From: Chloroflexota bacterium
Lineage (GTDB): Bacteria > Chloroflexota > Dehalococcoidia > Tepidiformales > Tepidiformaceae
Direction of reading: 5' to 3'
DNA: 63,752 nt
Assembly: GCA_026710655.1 (NCBI GenBank)
Contig: JAPOQN010000026.1
Coordinates: forward strand, 1 to 63,752
The position numbers and the translations under genes were made by a program. The notes under the pieces are model-generated. The model saw only the letters and a program-made list of their open reading frames with translations. It had not been told where the DNA came from and searched no databases. How positions within the stretch are numbered: the first letter of the stretch is position 1; each line of letters opens with the position of its first letter. Below, piece after piece: positions 1 to 7,560 of the stretch.

Positions 1-173
1 TCGTGAATCTGAACGCGGTGGGCAGCCAGGTCCTCATGAATCTCGACGCGGAAGGCGGCCATGTCCTCCCGAGACTCCGCTCGGTGAGCAGCCATGTCCC
101 CGCGAAACTCGTCGCGGAGGGCGTCAAGATCGGCGCGGGTTGCGGGCTCAGGGGCGGCGGCCGTGCTTGTCAC
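1..173 (-). CDS. Coiled-coil protein with hendecad repeats (partial)
   Basis: Only the first 57 codons are present; the gene runs off the left edge of the window. Translation from GTG at 173 gives a short Ala/Pro-rich head followed by an amphipathic helix built of 11-residue repeats: RGDMAAHRAES, REDMAAFRVEI, HEDLAAHRVQI. The regular spacing of hydrophobic positions indicates a hendecad coiled coil, as in small membrane-associated or tethering coiled-coil proteins; no specific function can be given. The start is supported by a TAGTAT hexamer ending exactly 6 nt before the GTG, the leaderless promoter spacing seen at many genes here, and there is no Shine-Dalgarno site. It lies 23 nt downstream of cimA on the same strand but appears to have its own promoter. 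Confidence 0.6.
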   Translation of the reverse strand, partial: MTSTAAAPEPATRADLDALRDEFRGDMAAHRAESREDMAAFRVEIHEDLAAHRVQIH

Positions 174-196
174 ACCGAAATACTAGCACATGCACC

Positions 197-1789
197 TTAT
201 GCGTTGGGAAGGGTGATCGCGTACTCAAGGGCGTCGGCGAGGGCGAGCCAGCTGGCTTCGATGATGTCGGTGGAGCTGCCGACGGTAGTCCAGTAGCGAG
301 CGCCATCGGTGCTCTCGATGAGGACGCGCACCTGGGCGGCGGTGGCGGACTCGCTATCGAGGATGCGCACCTTGTAGTCGACGAGCTTGACGTTCAGGAC
401 ATCGGGATAGGCGCTGCCCAGGGCCTTGCGCGCGGCGAGGTCGAGGGCGTTGACGGGACCGTTTCCCTCGGCGGCGGTGTGGTGCTCGTCGTCGCCGGCG
501 CGAATCTTGACCATGGCCTCGGCGAGCATGTCGTTGCGCTGATCGTCGCCGCGGCGGTGGCGGTGGCGTTCGACGATGACGAAGTCCTCGATCTCGAAGG
601 GGCGGACGTAGCCGGGGATCTGGCGGCGGACGAGGAGCTCGAAGCTGGCCTCGGCGCCCTCGTACTGGAAGCCTTCACTCTCCTTCTCCTTGACGGCCTT
701 GAGGAGGCCCCTGATCTCGTCGGGGGTGAAGGGATAGTCGATGCCGAGCTCGTCGATCTTGCTGAGGAGGTTGCGCTGGCCGGAGAGCTCGCTGACGAGC
801 ACGCGGCGGCTGTTGCCGACGAGGCCGGGGTCGATGTGCTGGTAGGAGCTCTCGTCCTTCATGATGCCGGCCACGTGGTAGCCGGCCTTGTGGGCGAAGG
901 CGCTCTGGCCGACGAAGGGGGCCTGCGGGTCGGGGACGAGGTTGGCGAGCTCGTTGACGTAGAGGGAGACCTCGGTGAGGCGGGCGAGCTGGTCGTCCTC
1001 GATGATGTCGACGCCCATCTTCAGCTTGAGATTGGCAGCGACGGTGAGGAGGTCGGCGTTGCCACAGCGCTCCCCGTAGCCGTTGACGCAGCCCTGCACC
1101 TGCCAGACGCCAGCCTCGACGGCGGCGAGGCTGTTGGCGACTGCGAGGCCGACGTCGTCGTGGCAGTGGATGCCGAGACGGGCGTCGGGGACGCGCTCCT
1201 GGACGGCCTCGATGGCGCGAAGGAGGTCGGGGGTGGTCATGCCGCCGTTGGTGTCGCAGAGGACGAGGGCCTCGGCGCCGGCGCGGGCGGCGGTGGCGAG
1301 GCACTGGAGGGAGTAGTCGGGGTTGCCGGCGAAGCCGTCGAAGAAGTGCTCGGCATCGAAGAAGACAGTCTTGCCGAGCTTGCGGAAGTAGCCGACGGTA
1401 TCGGCGATCATGGCGAGGTTTTCCTCGTCGCTGGTTTCGAGGATGCGCTCGACCTGGTACTGGCTGGCCTTGCCGACGAGGGTCACGCCGGGGGTCTCGG
1501 CGGCGACCATGCTCTGGATGTTGGGGTCGGTCTCGCAGGTGAGTCCGGCACGGCGGGTGCCGCCGAAGGCGCTCACCTTCGCCTGGGAGAGCTGCACTTC
1601 CTTGAGGCGCTGGAAGTAGGCGGCGTCACGCGGGTTGGAGCCGGGGAAGCCGCCCTCGACCCACTCGACGCCAAGCTCGTCGAGCTTCTGGGTGATGCGC
1701 ACCTTGTCGGCGACGGAGAGGGAGATGCCCTCCATCTGGGAGCCGTCGCGAAGGGTGGTGTCGTAGAGCTGGACTCGGTCGGTAGGCAT
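197..1789 (-). CDS. cimA: (R)-citramalate synthase
   Basis: A 530-residue DRE-TIM metallolyase of the LeuA/CimA family, expected to condense acetyl-CoA with pyruvate to citramalate for threonine-independent isoleucine synthesis. The N-terminal barrel carries the DTTLRDG motif (D15 is a metal ligand), the GGFPGSNP segment near residue 40, and an intact HCHDD metal-binding motif. The C-terminal regulatory LeuA dimer region is present (residues about 390-530), giving the usual length for CimA and distinguishing it from homocitrate synthases. The ATG at 1789 is chosen because homology begins there; the frame is open further upstream, but through the repeat region. No clear SD is seen. A 25-codon leaderless ORF ends 4 nt before this start. 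Confidence 0.9.
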   Translation of the reverse strand: MPTDRVQLYDTTLRDGSQMEGISLSVADKVRITQKLDELGVEWVEGGFPGSNPRDAAYFQRLKEVQLSQAKVSAFGGTRRAGLTCETDPNIQSMVAAETPGVTLVGKASQYQVERILETSDEENLAMIADTVGYFRKLGKTVFFDAEHFFDGFAGNPDYSLQCLATAARAGAEALVLCDTNGGMTTPDLLRAIEAVQERVPDARLGIHCHDDVGLAVANSLAAVEAGVWQVQGCVNGYGERCGNADLLTVAANLKLKMGVDIIEDDQLARLTEVSLYVNELANLVPDPQAPFVGQSAFAHKAGYHVAGIMKDESSYQHIDPGLVGNSRRVLVSELSGQRNLLSKIDELGIDYPFTPDEIRGLLKAVKEKESEGFQYEGAEASFELLVRRQIPGYVRPFEIEDFVIVERHRHRRGDDQRNDMLAEAMVKIRAGDDEHHTAAEGNGPVNALDLAARKALGSAYPDVLNVKLVDYKVRILDSESATAAQVRVLIESTDGARYWTTVGSSTDIIEASWLALADALEYAITLPNA

Positions 1790-1793
1790 AGGG

Positions 1794-1883
1794 TCAGGAG
1801 AGCGCCGCGCTGCGCTGCGCGCGGCTGAGGAGAGCGCTCGCGGCGCTCGCTGAGTGGTGGATTTGGAGCATTGAGCGATGGTA
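1794..1883 (-). promoter_or_regulatory. Leaderless upstream ORF of cimA
   Basis: On the minus strand a TACCAT hexamer (1883-1878) is followed after 6 nt by ATG at 1871. That ATG opens a 25-codon ORF whose TGA (1796-1794) is separated from the cimA ATG by only 4 nt. cimA has no evident SD, so translation of this ORF could deliver ribosomes to cimA by reinitiation. The ORF reads straight through the hairpin repeat units at 1796-1854 and its product is Ala/Ser-rich. The arrangement is seen directly; the coupling function is inferred. Confidence 0.45.
1796..1854 (+). repeat. Hairpin repeat array, site A (two units)
   Basis: Two adjacent units of a dispersed family, read on the plus strand: each begins with an RGAGCGC-like core and ends with GCTGAG, with a GC-rich inverted repeat between. 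The first unit resembles unit 3 of the arrays at 9361 and 16695, the second (core AGAGCGCT, end GCTCGCTGAG) resembles unit 2. The array lies between the small lipoprotein gene and cimA, and is translated as part of the short ORF upstream of cimA. Confidence 0.7.
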
Positions 1884-1905
1884 GCACGGGGTCGGGTTAT
1901 GGCAG

Positions 1906-2049
1906 CTAGTCGCGTTTGAGGTAGAAGGACGGCGGCGGGGACGTGGTGGCGTCGTTCCCGCCGCCGCATGCGGTCAGTGCCGCAAGGAGCACCAGGGCGG
2001 CCGCCGCGAGAGGGGCACGGCTCGGGCGGATGCGCGTTCGTTGCCCCAT
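1906..2049 (-). CDS. Small lipoprotein, 47 residues
   Basis: A short gene below usual annotation cut-offs. The product starts MGQRTRIRPSRAP, has a hydrophobic helix (Ala/Leu/Val, residues 14-26), then a lipobox LTAC with the lipidation cysteine at residue 28, followed by a Gly/Thr/Pro-rich mature tail of about 20 residues ending SFYLKRD. This is a complete type II signal peptide, so the mature product would be a tiny membrane-anchored lipopeptide. A TACGCT hexamer ends 7 nt before the ATG with no SD, matching the leaderless pattern. It lies upstream of cimA on the same strand. No function is recognised. Confidence 0.6.
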   Translation of the reverse strand: MGQRTRIRPSRAPLAAAALVLLAALTACGGGNDATTSPPPSFYLKRD

Positions 2050-2117
2050 GGGGACCAGCGTAGGGATCGAAGGGGCGAATTACCCCGTCCGTTTTCGAGG
2101 AATTTCGACTGTTTCGG

Positions 2118-2615
2118 TTACTTGAACCGACGGCCTCGCTGGGCCTTCGTGCGGTCGCCCTGGTACTCGTAGACCGGCACGCCGTAGCCGCAGGAGGTCT
2201 GCGTGCGCTGGACGGTGATCTCGATGACCTGGCGCTCGGGCGTGGGCGTCTCGACGGCGCGGAGCTCTTCGGCGTGGGCAGCGAGCAGGGACTCTTCGAG
2301 CGGTTTGGCGCGGGCCCAGCCGTAGAGGCGGACGATGGCGGCGTCCTCGTCGAAGGAGGTGACCATGATCGTGACGGGGCCGCCGGCCATGCCGTGGCGG
2401 GCCGTCTCGTTGCCGCTGCCTGCGTAGTCGAAGTAGGCGAGGGTGTTGCGGTCGACGATGTGCAGGTCAGCGGCGCCCTTGGGGGAGAGATTGACGGCGC
2501 CCTGGCCGTCGGGGCCCTCGCCGAGGGCGGGGTCGGCGGATGCGACGAAGAAGACGTGCGAACTACGGATCAGGTCCGCCTGCTCGTCGGTGATGTGGTC
2601 GAGGAGGATCGCCAT
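2118..2615 (-). CDS. Pyridoxamine 5'-phosphate oxidase family protein
   Basis: A 165-residue FMN-binding split-barrel protein. Recognisable features are the N-terminal helix (LLDHITDEQADLIRSSHVFF), the strand FVASADP, the segment GAVNLSPKGAADLHIVD and the central DYAGSGNETARH motif around residue 75, characteristic of a PPOX-like subgroup that includes uncharacterised oxidoreductases. It is probably a cytoplasmic flavin- or F420-dependent reductase of unknown substrate, and is not the PdxH enzyme itself. ATG at 2615 is the start of homology; the upstream frame lacks conserved sequence. It is transcribed divergently from the carboxyltransferase gene at 2752, with about 135 bp between them. Confidence 0.75.
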   Translation of the reverse strand: MAILLDHITDEQADLIRSSHVFFVASADPALGEGPDGQGAVNLSPKGAADLHIVDRNTLAYFDYAGSGNETARHGMAGGPVTIMVTSFDEDAAIVRLYGWARAKPLEESLLAAHAEELRAVETPTPERQVIEITVQRTQTSCGYGVPVYEYQGDRTKAQRGRRFK

Positions 2616-2707
2616 GGGACACCGCTTTCGAGCAGTGTGGGGCCGGCGGATGCGCTTGACAAGCGCCAGCACTGGTGACGGCTGGGAAGGGGGGACGCAG
2701 GGACTGT

Positions 2708-2725
2708 AGGATTATATATAATCCT
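2708..2725. promoter_or_regulatory. 18-bp perfect palindrome over the -10 of the 2752 gene
   Basis: The sequence AGGATTATATATAATCCT is a perfect 18-bp inverted repeat and is exceptionally AT-rich for this genome. It contains TATAAT (2717-2722), the likely -10 of the downstream gene, so a bound dimer would block transcription. A GntR-type DNA-binding protein is encoded at the end of the same transcription unit (4124-4441) and is the obvious candidate ligand; that link is inferred. Confidence 0.65.
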
Positions 2726-2751
2726 GGCGAAACCACACTGGAGGAGCAGTC

Positions 2752-4092
2752 ATGGCCTGGCTCACACGGTCCACGGAGAACCATACGGGGACTTCCACTC
2801 CCGCCCCCAACTACTCCCGCGAGGTCTTTCCCTACTCGCTTCCACCCCTCGTCCAGTTCGAAGCCGCCCCGGCGTCCCTCGATCCGGCTCCGGACATCTG
2901 GATCACCGACACGACCTTTCGTGACGGACAGCAGAGCCGAGCGCCGTACTCAGTGGAGCAGATCGCCGAGCTCTATACGTTTCTGCACCGGCTGGGCGGG
3001 CCGCGGGGAAGGATCCGGCAAACCGAGTTCTTCCTGTACACGGCGAAAGACCGCGAGGCGGTCGAGCGCTGCCAGGATCTGGGCTATCGCTTTCCAGAGA
3101 TCACCGGCTGGATCCGCGCGACGCTGGGCGACTACGAACTCGTTCGCGCGGCTGGCCTGCGAGAGACGGGCATTCTTACGTCGATCTCCGACTACCACAT
3201 CTTCAAGAAGCTCGGTTCCAACCGCGAGCGGGTGATCGAGAGCTACCTCGAAGTGGTGGACGCCGCCCTGGCGGACGGAGTCGTGCCGCGGTGCCACCTT
3301 GAGGACAGCACGCGGGCCGACTTCTATGGGGTCGTGTTGCCGTTCGTGCAGACGCTGATGGAGCGGGGGCGGCAGGCAGGCATCCAGGTGAAGGTGCGGT
3401 TCCCCGACACGCTGGGCGTGGGCGTCCCTGATCCGCATGCCAGCCTGCCGCGCGGCATCCCCCAGCTCACGCATGCGCTGCGCCGCGAGGCGGGCGTTCC
3501 CGCGGAAGCGCTCGAGTTCCATGGTCAGAACGATCTCTCGGCCATCGTTCCGAACGCCGTTGCAGCCTGGCTCTACGGCGCGGCAGCAAACAACGGCACG
3601 CTGCTCGGCATCGGCGAGCGCAGCGGCAACACGCCGATCGAGGCGTTGGTCTTCTGGCTCATCGGGCTGACTGGGGAAACGCAGGGCATCGAGACGCCGG
3701 TCATCAGCGAGATCGCGGACTTCTACCGCTCCATCGGCGAGCCGGTGGACGCGCGCCTCCCGTTCGTGGGCGAGAACTTCAACGTGACGCGGGCGGGGAT
3801 TCACGCCGATGGCCTCATCAAGGACGAGGAGATCTACAACCCGTTCGACACCGCGGCGCTGCTGAACCGCCCGCCGGGCGTAGCAATCGGCGACAAGTCG
3901 GGAGCAGCCGGACTCCTGATGTGGATGCGCGAACACCGCCCCGCAGAGGCCGCCGGCCTGGGAAAGCGCGACCCGCGATTGCTGGCAGCCCTTGCACGCC
4001 TGATGACGGAGTATGAAGACGGGCGCGTGACGAGCCTCGCCGACGAGGAGGTTCATGCCCTCCTTGACCAGGCGTTCGCGCCCCCGTCCTGA
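2752..4092 (+). CDS. LeuA/homocitrate synthase-like carboxyltransferase with altered metal site
   Basis: A 446-residue HMGL-like (DRE-TIM) protein. After a proline-rich N-terminal extension of about 45 residues it shows DTTFRDGQQS (R57, D58), the catalytic-barrel strand CHLEDSTRAD, and GIGERSGNTPIEAL (N293). These correspond to the substrate and metal ligands of isopropylmalate and homocitrate synthases. The HxH metal motif reads H257-G-Q259-ND instead of HxHND, from a CAG codon at 3526. Either the metal is bound with Gln or the reaction differs; the acyl acceptor cannot be predicted. A strong SD (GGAGGAG) precedes ATG 2752. A GntR gene follows 31 bp downstream, and an 18-bp palindrome overlaps the promoter. 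Confidence 0.75.
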   Translation: MAWLTRSTENHTGTSTPAPNYSREVFPYSLPPLVQFEAAPASLDPAPDIWITDTTFRDGQQSRAPYSVEQIAELYTFLHRLGGPRGRIRQTEFFLYTAKDREAVERCQDLGYRFPEITGWIRATLGDYELVRAAGLRETGILTSISDYHIFKKLGSNRERVIESYLEVVDAALADGVVPRCHLEDSTRADFYGVVLPFVQTLMERGRQAGIQVKVRFPDTLGVGVPDPHASLPRGIPQLTHALRREAGVPAEALEFHGQNDLSAIVPNAVAAWLYGAAANNGTLLGIGERSGNTPIEALVFWLIGLTGETQGIETPVISEIADFYRSIGEPVDARLPFVGENFNVTRAGIHADGLIKDEEIYNPFDTAALLNRPPGVAIGDKSGAAGLLMWMREHRPAEAAGLGKRDPRLLAALARLMTEYEDGRVTSLADEEVHALLDQAFAPPS

Positions 4093-4123
4093 AGCGGGGA
4101 CGCGTCGCGGGTATGCTGGTCGG

Positions 4124-4441
4124 GTGGCCGCTCAGCAGTCGTCGAGAGAACAGACGAAGGCGAGCCGCGTCCACGCCTCACTGAGGGAGGCGATCCTGTC
4201 CGGGGAACTCCGGCCGGGCGATCGTCTTCGCCAGCAGGAAGTGGCCCTGCGCTGGCACGTCTCCGCCACACCCGTGCGGGAGGCTTTTCGAAGGCTCGAA
4301 GTGGAGGGGCTGGTGGCGTACGCCGCAAACCGGGGAGTTGTGGTGAGGGAACGACCGGAAGCCTCGCTGGCGACGCTCGCGCAGAACTGGAGCGCGCTTG
4401 TGGAAGATCCGCAGAGCGTGCCCGGGAGCGACTTTCCGTAG
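4124..4441 (+). CDS. Minimal GntR-family regulator (DNA-binding domain only)
   Basis: A 105-residue protein made almost wholly of a FadR-type winged helix (residues 13-77): ASLREAILSGELRPGDRLRQ, followed by the recognition helix region SATPVREAFRRLEVEGLV and the wing ANRGVVV. The usual C-terminal FCD/UTRA ligand domain (about 130 residues) is missing; only about 25 Ala/Ser-rich residues follow the wing. It may act as a constitutive repressor or sense ligand through a partner. GTG at 4124 is chosen because TATGCT ends 6 nt before it (leaderless signal); the frame upstream overlaps the preceding gene. It probably regulates the 2752 gene through the palindrome at 2708. Confidence 0.75.
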   Translation: MAAQQSSREQTKASRVHASLREAILSGELRPGDRLRQQEVALRWHVSATPVREAFRRLEVEGLVAYAANRGVVVRERPEASLATLAQNWSALVEDPQSVPGSDFP

Positions 4442-4450
4442 GGCGGGATT

Positions 4451-4467
4451 GCCGGCCCGGGGCCGGC
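4451..4467. terminator. GC-rich hairpin between convergent genes
   Basis: GCCGGCC-CGG-GGCCGGC forms a perfect 7-bp stem with a 3-nt loop directly after the GntR stop codon and before the convergent VWA gene end. A weak AATTT tract follows on the plus strand. It is a plausible bidirectional transcription terminator; no long U-tract is present. Confidence 0.45.
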
Positions 4468-4475
4468 TGCCGAAT

Positions 4476-6698
4476 TTAGCCGGCGATGCCGGTGAGGTGC
4501 TTGCGCTTCTGGGCGACGTAGTCGACGAGGATGTACTCGCCGAGCTTGTCGGGGGTGGTGTAGAAGACGCGGCCCTGGTTGATGCGCGCGACCTGGTTCA
4601 CGAACTCCTTCAGGTAGTGGTTGCGGTCGAGCATGAAGGTGTTGATCGTGATGTTCTTGCGCGTGCAGCGCTTCACGGCCTTGAGCGTCTCGCGGATGGT
4701 GATGGGGCTGGGGGGATAGGCGAAGTAGCTGCGGCCGCGCTCGAGGTGGGCGGTCGGTTCGCCGTCGGAAATCATGATGATCTGGCGCGTGCCCTGGGTG
4801 TGCCTGGCGAGCAGGCGCTCGGCGATCATGAGGGCGTGGTGCATGTTCGTGCCGAGGACGGACTCGTCCCAGCGCACGTAGGGCAGGTCCTCCGCCTTCA
4901 ACTCCCGGGCGTAGGCGCTGAACCCGATGATGTAGAGGCTGTCGCGCTGGAACTGCGAGGAGATGAGGTTGTTGAGCGCGAGGGCGACCTTCTTGGCGGC
5001 CTGGAAGCTGCCGCGCAGGGCCATCGACCAGCTCAGGTCGAGCATGATGACCGTGGCCGTCTGGGTGACGAGCTCGCTGCGCGCGACCTCGAAGTCGTCG
5101 GGGCGCAGGTTGATGGGCGTGCCCGTCCCCTCGCGGTGGAGCGAGTTCATGATGGTGCGCTTGATATCGAGGTGGAACGGGTCGCCGAACTCATAGAGCT
5201 TGGTGTCGTCGGTGCGTTCTCCGCCGAAGCCGTTCTCGTGGACCTCGTGCTTGCCGAAAGAGTCGGCCTTGAGCTGGGCGTAGAGCTCGACGAGGGCGCG
5301 CTGGCCGATCTTGCGCGTGCCGCGGGGGGTCAGCTCCCAGCCTGAGCCCTTCTTCCGGATGTAGCCGGCCTCCTCGAGGATCTCGAGGAACTTGCGCAGT
5401 TCGTCGAGCGTCTCGCGGGCCTCGGGGCCGAGCAGCTCCTCAAGCTGGTCGGCGTCGATGTCGTCGATCTCGCCGCCGTACTGGGTGCGCTCGAGCTGGC
5501 GCTCGACCTCGTCGATGGACTGCATGTGGCGCATGAGCTCCATGGCGGCGTCGAGGTCGAGCTGCTCCTCGCCTCGGAAGGGGTACTGGTTGCGCTGGTC
5601 GCGCGTGGGGAAGAGGTATTCGAGGTTCTGGGCGAGCTCGTTGAGGCCCTGCTGGAGCTCGGGGTCGCCAATCTTGTCGGAGAGGAGATCCTGGAGCTGC
5701 TGGCGCATCTCGCCGGGGAGGCTGCCGAGGAGGCTCTGCATCTGGCCCATCTGCTGCTGCATCTGGGCGAGGAGCTCGTCGAGGGACTGGGGCGGGTTGT
5801 CTCCGAAGAGGTCGCCGTACTGCTGCATGAAGCTGTCGAAGTCCGGCTCGTTGCCGGCCATCTTGTCCTGAATCATCTGGTTCAGGTCTTTGGTCATGTT
5901 CTTCATGCGCTCGAGGTCTTCGGGCGACATGTTGGCGATCTGCTCGGAGAGGTCCTTGAAGAAGGTGTTCATCATCGCCTGGCGCAGCGACTCGACGAGC
6001 TCGTTGAACTTGGCCTGCGCCTCGGGGTCCATGAACTCGTAGTCCTGGAGCTTGCGGACCTGGCCGGCGGTGTCGTCGGGGAGCTCGCTGAGGAACTCCT
6101 GCTTGCGGTTGGCGATGTTGCGCAGCATGTCGGCGAACTCGCTGGTGGGGGTGCTGCCTTCACCGCTGGCGCCGCCTGACTGCGACCCCTGCTGGCCCTG
6201 TTCGCCCTGCTGACCTTCGCCGGGCTGGCCGCCTTCGTTCGCGGGCTGGCCCTGCTCGGCGCCCTGCTGCTGGCCATCACCCTCGCCGTCCTGGGGGGAG
6301 CCGTCGGCCTGGTCGCCCTGCTGGCCTTCCTGGCCCTCCTGGCCGTCGGCGCCCTGGGGCGGGACACCCGCCTCCTCGAGGCGCTGGTCGATGGTGCCGC
6401 GCTCCATGTCGAGAATCTCGTCGAGCTGCTCGCGGAGCTGGTCGAAGATGGAGCCGAGGTCGAAGCGGTCGAGCTGCTGGCGGCGCTGCTGGCGAAGCTG
6501 CTGGAGGAGGTCGCGCAGGCCCTGGGTACGGTCGCCGTTGGGGTTGCGCATGCCGCGCTGGAGGAGGTTGCGGAGGGCGTGCTGGAGGTCGCCGAAGTTC
6601 ATGAGGTCGTCGGAGAGGTTGTCGAGGACCTGGTCAGGGTCGAGGTCGGCGACTTCCTGGGTGCCATCCCACAGGGAGTAGCGGAAGCGTGAAGGCAT
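4476..6698 (-). CDS. VWA domain protein (CoxE/chelatase-like)
   Basis: A 740-residue soluble protein. Residues 1-110 are helical and Gln/Arg-rich; about 115-185 is a low-complexity Gly/Gln/Glu linker with GEQGQQG-type repeats; a long helical region follows. The C-terminal von Willebrand A domain carries the MIDAS residues DLSWS (D554), GTN near 616 and SDGEPT near 645, so a divalent metal should bind. Proteins with this architecture usually work with a MoxR-type AAA+ ATPase to insert metals or remodel complexes; no such ATPase lies in this window. A strong SD (GAGGAG) precedes ATG 6698. It is convergent with the GntR gene. Confidence 0.8.
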   Translation of the reverse strand: MPSRFRYSLWDGTQEVADLDPDQVLDNLSDDLMNFGDLQHALRNLLQRGMRNPNGDRTQGLRDLLQQLRQQRRQQLDRFDLGSIFDQLREQLDEILDMERGTIDQRLEEAGVPPQGADGQEGQEGQQGDQADGSPQDGEGDGQQQGAEQGQPANEGGQPGEGQQGEQGQQGSQSGGASGEGSTPTSEFADMLRNIANRKQEFLSELPDDTAGQVRKLQDYEFMDPEAQAKFNELVESLRQAMMNTFFKDLSEQIANMSPEDLERMKNMTKDLNQMIQDKMAGNEPDFDSFMQQYGDLFGDNPPQSLDELLAQMQQQMGQMQSLLGSLPGEMRQQLQDLLSDKIGDPELQQGLNELAQNLEYLFPTRDQRNQYPFRGEEQLDLDAAMELMRHMQSIDEVERQLERTQYGGEIDDIDADQLEELLGPEARETLDELRKFLEILEEAGYIRKKGSGWELTPRGTRKIGQRALVELYAQLKADSFGKHEVHENGFGGERTDDTKLYEFGDPFHLDIKRTIMNSLHREGTGTPINLRPDDFEVARSELVTQTATVIMLDLSWSMALRGSFQAAKKVALALNNLISSQFQRDSLYIIGFSAYARELKAEDLPYVRWDESVLGTNMHHALMIAERLLARHTQGTRQIIMISDGEPTAHLERGRSYFAYPPSPITIRETLKAVKRCTRKNITINTFMLDRNHYLKEFVNQVARINQGRVFYTTPDKLGEYILVDYVAQKRKHLTGIAG

Positions 6699-6836
6699 GG
6701 CCTCTCCTCAAGGACGCGGCGCGCGCGTCCGGAGCCTTACCGTAACCTACGCCCCAAGGGCCCACAATCGCACTTGAGGCACCGCATGCCCGGGTCGCGG
6801 TACGTGCGGGCCTCTACATCGAGACGGGAGCACCGA

Positions 6837-7520
6837 ATGCGCCACGAAGTGAAGTACCAGCCCTCCTACGCCCTCGCGTTCATCGACCTCGATCCGGGTG
6901 AGTCGATCCAGGCCGAAGCTGGGGCGATGGTGAGCATGTCGTCCGCGATCGAGATGGAGACGAGCACGCGAGGTGGGCTCCTCTCGGGCCTGCGGCGCTC
7001 GGTGCTTGGCGGCGAGAGTTTCTTCATCAACACCTTCCGGGCGGAACACGAGGCCGGGCAGGTGACGGTGGCGCCAGCGCTACCGGGAGACATCATTGCG
7101 CTGGAGCTGACAGGACAGACGACGCTGCTGGTGCAGTCGGGCTCGTTCCTCGCAGCCACCGAGGGCGTGGATGTCGACACAAAGTGGGGCGGGGCGAAGT
7201 CGTTTTTCTCAAGCGAGGGGCTGTTCCTGCTGCGCTGCACGGGCCAGGGAACCATCTGGCTTTCGAGCTACGGGGCGATCCACCCGATCGACCTCGGCGT
7301 GGGCGAGCCGTACACCGTCGACACTGGCCACATGGTCGCATTCGACGACTCCGTGCAGTACGACGTCGGTCGCTCGGGCGGCTGGAAGTCGACGCTGTTC
7401 AGCGGCGAGGGGCTGGTGGTGAAGCTGACAGGTCCGGGGCGCTTCTTCATGCAGACGCGCTCGGAGGACAGCTTCCTGAGCTGGCTCATCCCGAAGCTCC
7501 CCAAGCAGAGCAGCAACTAG
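6837..7520 (+). CDS. AIM24 family protein (TIGR00266)
   Basis: A 227-residue beta-rich protein of the AIM24/TIGR00266 family, found widely in bacteria and in mitochondria but without a defined biochemical role. The family opening is clear: a short N-terminal strand, then PGESIQAEAGAMVSMS, followed by GGLLSGLRRSVLGGESFFIN and a C-terminal GPGRFFMQTRS strand. ATG 6837 matches the family N-terminus and has a GGGAG site 8 nt upstream. The same frame is open back to TTG at 6774, which follows a CACAAT hexamer, so a 21-residue longer form is possible. Confidence 0.85.
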   Translation: MRHEVKYQPSYALAFIDLDPGESIQAEAGAMVSMSSAIEMETSTRGGLLSGLRRSVLGGESFFINTFRAEHEAGQVTVAPALPGDIIALELTGQTTLLVQSGSFLAATEGVDVDTKWGGAKSFFSSEGLFLLRCTGQGTIWLSSYGAIHPIDLGVGEPYTVDTGHMVAFDDSVQYDVGRSGGWKSTLFSGEGLVVKLTGPGRFFMQTRSEDSFLSWLIPKLPKQSSN

Positions 7521-7560
7521 GCCAGTCGAGGCCCGCCTCGCGGGGGTAGACTGCCGCGCG

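Noticed and set aside
140..1828. Long open frame opposite cimA (562 codons, plus strand)
   Set aside because: Composition is Ala/Gly/Val/Asp-rich as expected for the reverse complement of a high-GC gene; cimA on the other strand has clear homology and motifs.
6774..6836. Leaderless TTG start for the AIM24 gene
   Set aside because: CACAAT lies 5 nt before TTG 6774 in frame, but the first base is wrong and family homology begins at ATG 6837; kept only as an alternative.
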